From Puniceicoccaceae bacterium (GTDB taxonomy: Bacteria > Verrucomicrobiota > Verrucomicrobiia > Opitutales > JAFGAQ01), in contig JANQOQ010000006.1 in the NCBI GenBank assembly GCA_028285755.1, positions 620,001 to 684,000 on the forward strand: a DNA stretch of 64,000 nucleotides. Reading direction: 5' to 3'. The notes beneath the pieces were generated by a model. That model was not told the origin of the DNA. It ran no database searches and was given only the letters and a program-made list of their open reading frames with translations. Numbering within the stretch: the stretch's first letter is position 1; each line of letters starts with the position of its first letter. Positions 62,052-64,000 of this stretch are shown piece after piece. Made by a program: the position numbers and the translations under genes.

Positions 62052-64000
62052 ATGACTAATTTTCCAAATTTCAAGGACCGTTTCTCTTTACACTACTTTA
62101 TCTATTCCCTGCCCTTGGCGCTGATCGCTGGACTGTGTTTTTGGGTGAATACATTTTATGTTTATAAAGCTGAGTTAGCCTTTGATATCACTGTCGAAAA
62201 GCCTGGGCATATTGAGCTATTTTTTGATCTGGGTGATGGGCAAAACTATCAGTCCATACAAACCGTCAAGTTAGAGGCAAACAAGAGAACCCGAGTTATC
62301 CAAGAAATACCCTGGGAAGGTCTGAAAATTTTACGGATCGATCCTAATTCGAATACGGGTTGGTGCCGGATTGAGAATCTTACTCTGGCTAATCATACAG
62401 ACATCCCCATTCAAACGCTCAAATTAGAGCAATTCCGCGCATATTTAGGAATCTCAAATATTGAATATATGGATGGATCCATAAGTCTTCAAATCACCGA
62501 TGGGGATCCAATGATGTGGGTTGATTATGACTTTACCCAAATTTCAAAACCAAACCGGGATTTATTTTCAGCCACAAGATATACAATTGTGCTTATTTTA
62601 ACGACTATTTTGGTATCTTTCATAGGGCACACTCTATTCGGTAAGGTATTTAGTCAGATAGGGCTGGGGGTTGTAGCGTGGCTCATCTTTTGTCCAGGTA
62701 TTTATACTCCTGATTCCATATGGCAAATCGAACAAGCTATGGAAAATCAATATAGCGACTGGCATCCACCAACGATGTCCATACTCATCCACTATTGGTT
62801 AAAGATAGGGCTGCCAGTGGCTTACTTATCGCTATTTCAAGCTATCTTGCTATTTTTAGGCTTATATTACCTGTACCAAGCATTTTGGTCATTTACAGGT
62901 GCTGAAACAAAGACCCGAACGCAGCAAATCATAAAAGATTATGGAATATTGGTTCTTACAATCATTCTAACTTCGCCCATATCACCCCTTGCACCCTATT
63001 CAGTAACACTGTGGAAGGATGTTTGGTTCACAGTGTCCTTGCTTTGGATGACAGTCATTTCTCTGTATGCCTATCAAGTCAAAACGAAAGGCGCTTACAA
63101 ACATACAAAGCTTTTATCCACAGTCTTAGTTCTGGTCTCCTTAGTTTCAGTAGAATTCAGACACAATGCGATCGTTGTTTTACCAGTCATAGCGATAATC
63201 CTGACAATCCTTTTAAAGAAAGAGCGTTGGATTTCTATCACACAAGTAGTGCTCCTGGCATTGCTATTCACTACACCTTTTATCACCGGAAGGATTATCT
63301 CCCATTTGTACCCCGTTGAAAAATCAAACCCAAAAATGTCGATGATGTCATTGGAACTGGTTGGTCTATTAGTGCTCAGACCTGAACTGATGAAAACCTT
63401 TCCAAACACAGCAGAGCATTTGGACAATCAATACGCTGAGAACTTCCAATGGGCCGGATATCGCTATCTCAAATGGCCGGAACAATATGGCAATCCCATC
63501 GTTGACGAAAACTATCTTACACAAGACAACTTTCCATCCATTCAAGAAGAGTATTATAAGGCACTCCGGCTGTATCCCTTTAGTCTGCTAAGGATTAAAC
63601 TAACCAATTACCTCCAATTGCTAAATCCTATGCAAACGATCGAATGGGTTACTATAGGTATTTCCAGTAACAATTTCGGGCTAAGCTTTAATGATCGCTT
63701 CCAATCGACAAGAAAGCATCTCAATGACATCTACGATTTTATAATCCTCAATAACGTCACACGCTGGATATCGGGCGTGCATCTTATTTATCTGATTATT
63801 ACAGCAGCTATTATTGCTACACTTATCTATAAAAGTATAATTGATAAAAGCTTACAGCCTCTATACCTAGCTGCTATTTTTACAACAACGCTTGCCTATT
63901 ACTTATCCTATATTATCGCTACGGTATGGACGGCATTCCGCTATATGTATCCGTCAACGCTTATCGTTCAGCATTTACTAATTTCGATGCTTATTATTTG
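62052..64000 (+). CDS. Large polytopic membrane protein, GtrC-like candidate glycosyltransferase (3' end outside window)
   Basis: The frame is open from ATG 62052 to the window end, giving at least 649 residues. After a first membrane helix comes a roughly 140-residue periplasmic beta-rich domain, then at least ten membrane helices. The second external loop contains PDSIWQIEQAMENQYSDWHP, an acidic pair followed by a WHP motif, as in GT-C-type membrane glycosyltransferases. In gtrABC-type cassettes the third gene is the polymer-specific transferase; that role is inferred from order and topology. No ribosome site is seen at the start. Confidence 0.65.
   Translation, partial: MTNFPNFKDRFSLHYFIYSLPLALIAGLCFWVNTFYVYKAELAFDITVEKPGHIELFFDLGDGQNYQSIQTVKLEANKRTRVIQEIPWEGLKILRIDPNSNTGWCRIENLTLANHTDIPIQTLKLEQFRAYLGISNIEYMDGSISLQITDGDPMMWVDYDFTQISKPNRDLFSATRYTIVLILTTILVSFIGHTLFGKVFSQIGLGVVAWLIFCPGIYTPDSIWQIEQAMENQYSDWHPPTMSILIHYWLKIGLPVAYLSLFQAILLFLGLYYLYQAFWSFTGAETKTRTQQIIKDYGILVLTIILTSPISPLAPYSVTLWKDVWFTVSLLWMTVISLYAYQVKTKGAYKHTKLLSTVLVLVSLVSVEFRHNAIVVLPVIAIILTILLKKERWISITQVVLLALLFTTPFITGRIISHLYPVEKSNPKMSMMSLELVGLLVLRPELMKTFPNTAEHLDNQYAENFQWAGYRYLKWPEQYGNPIVDENYLTQDNFPSIQEEYYKALRLYPFSLLRIKLTNYLQLLNPMQTIEWVTIGISSNNFGLSFNDRFQSTRKHLNDIYDFIILNNVTRWISGVHLIYLIITAAIIATLIYKSIIDKSLQPLYLAAIFTTTLAYYLSYIIATVWTAFRYMYPSTLIVQHLLISMLII

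Overview
The window looks like chromosomal DNA of a Gram-negative, mid-GC member of the Verrucomicrobiota, most likely class Opitutia (an inference from protein style; no rRNA gene is present). Supporting signs are TonB receptors with an LSPF-type N-terminus, a very divergent FtsZ at the end of a complete division and cell wall (dcw) cluster, a MurC-MurB fusion, SufS/SufU instead of a full SUF operon, and System II cytochrome c maturation. MurE has the DNPR motif expected for meso-diaminopimelate peptidoglycan. KdsD implies Kdo-containing LPS.

Layout. 1-5118: end of threonine synthase, a VOC protein, a minus-strand operon (Spy-like protein, ECF sigma factor, small membrane protein, CnrX-like sensor) that resembles a metal or envelope-stress sensing module, a DUF4199 membrane protein, an inositol-monophosphatase-like enzyme and a UbiA-like membrane protein. 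5105-8732: CcsA, ResB and a lipoprotein. 8932-13976: CmoB, a small P-loop kinase, a prepilin peptidase without its zinc cysteines, AroE, a SirB1-type protein and a SprA-like protein with a damaged HExxH motif. 13967-19391: two TPR-glycosyltransferase proteins around an MscS channel, then KdsD.

19412-40554 is one continuous minus-strand block. In transcription order it runs mraZ, rsmH, ftsL-like, ftsI, murE, murF, mraY, murD, a LysM protein, ftsW, murG, murC-murB, ddl, ftsQ, ftsA, an ftsZ-like gene, a coiled-coil membrane protein, sufS, sufU and kdsD. Most joints are 4-base overlaps or gaps below 40 bases. Upstream of mraZ, three TGGG boxes at an exact 10-base period lie next to a TTGACA hexamer, a good candidate for MraZ autoregulation.

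40826-53492 (plus strand): tlyA, nadK, a GYF-domain membrane protein, an AhpD-like protein, then a FecI/FecR pair next to a TonB receptor that carries an STN signalling domain and, unusually, a second internal signal peptide. A second TonB receptor, a DUF6268-like outer membrane protein and a small membrane protein follow. 53509-60341: tatC, ppdK, a HAD phosphatase, folC-accD and tRNA-Lys(CUU). 60658-64000: a GtrB/GtrA/GtrC-like surface glycosylation cassette cut by the window edge.

No CRISPR array, prophage, insertion sequence or rRNA gene was seen. The least ordinary points are the FtsZ-like protein without a recognisable GTPase signature, the double signal peptide in the STN receptor, two normally zinc-binding proteins (AccD, prepilin peptidase) with all four cysteines lost, and the SprA-like protein lacking its first metal histidine.
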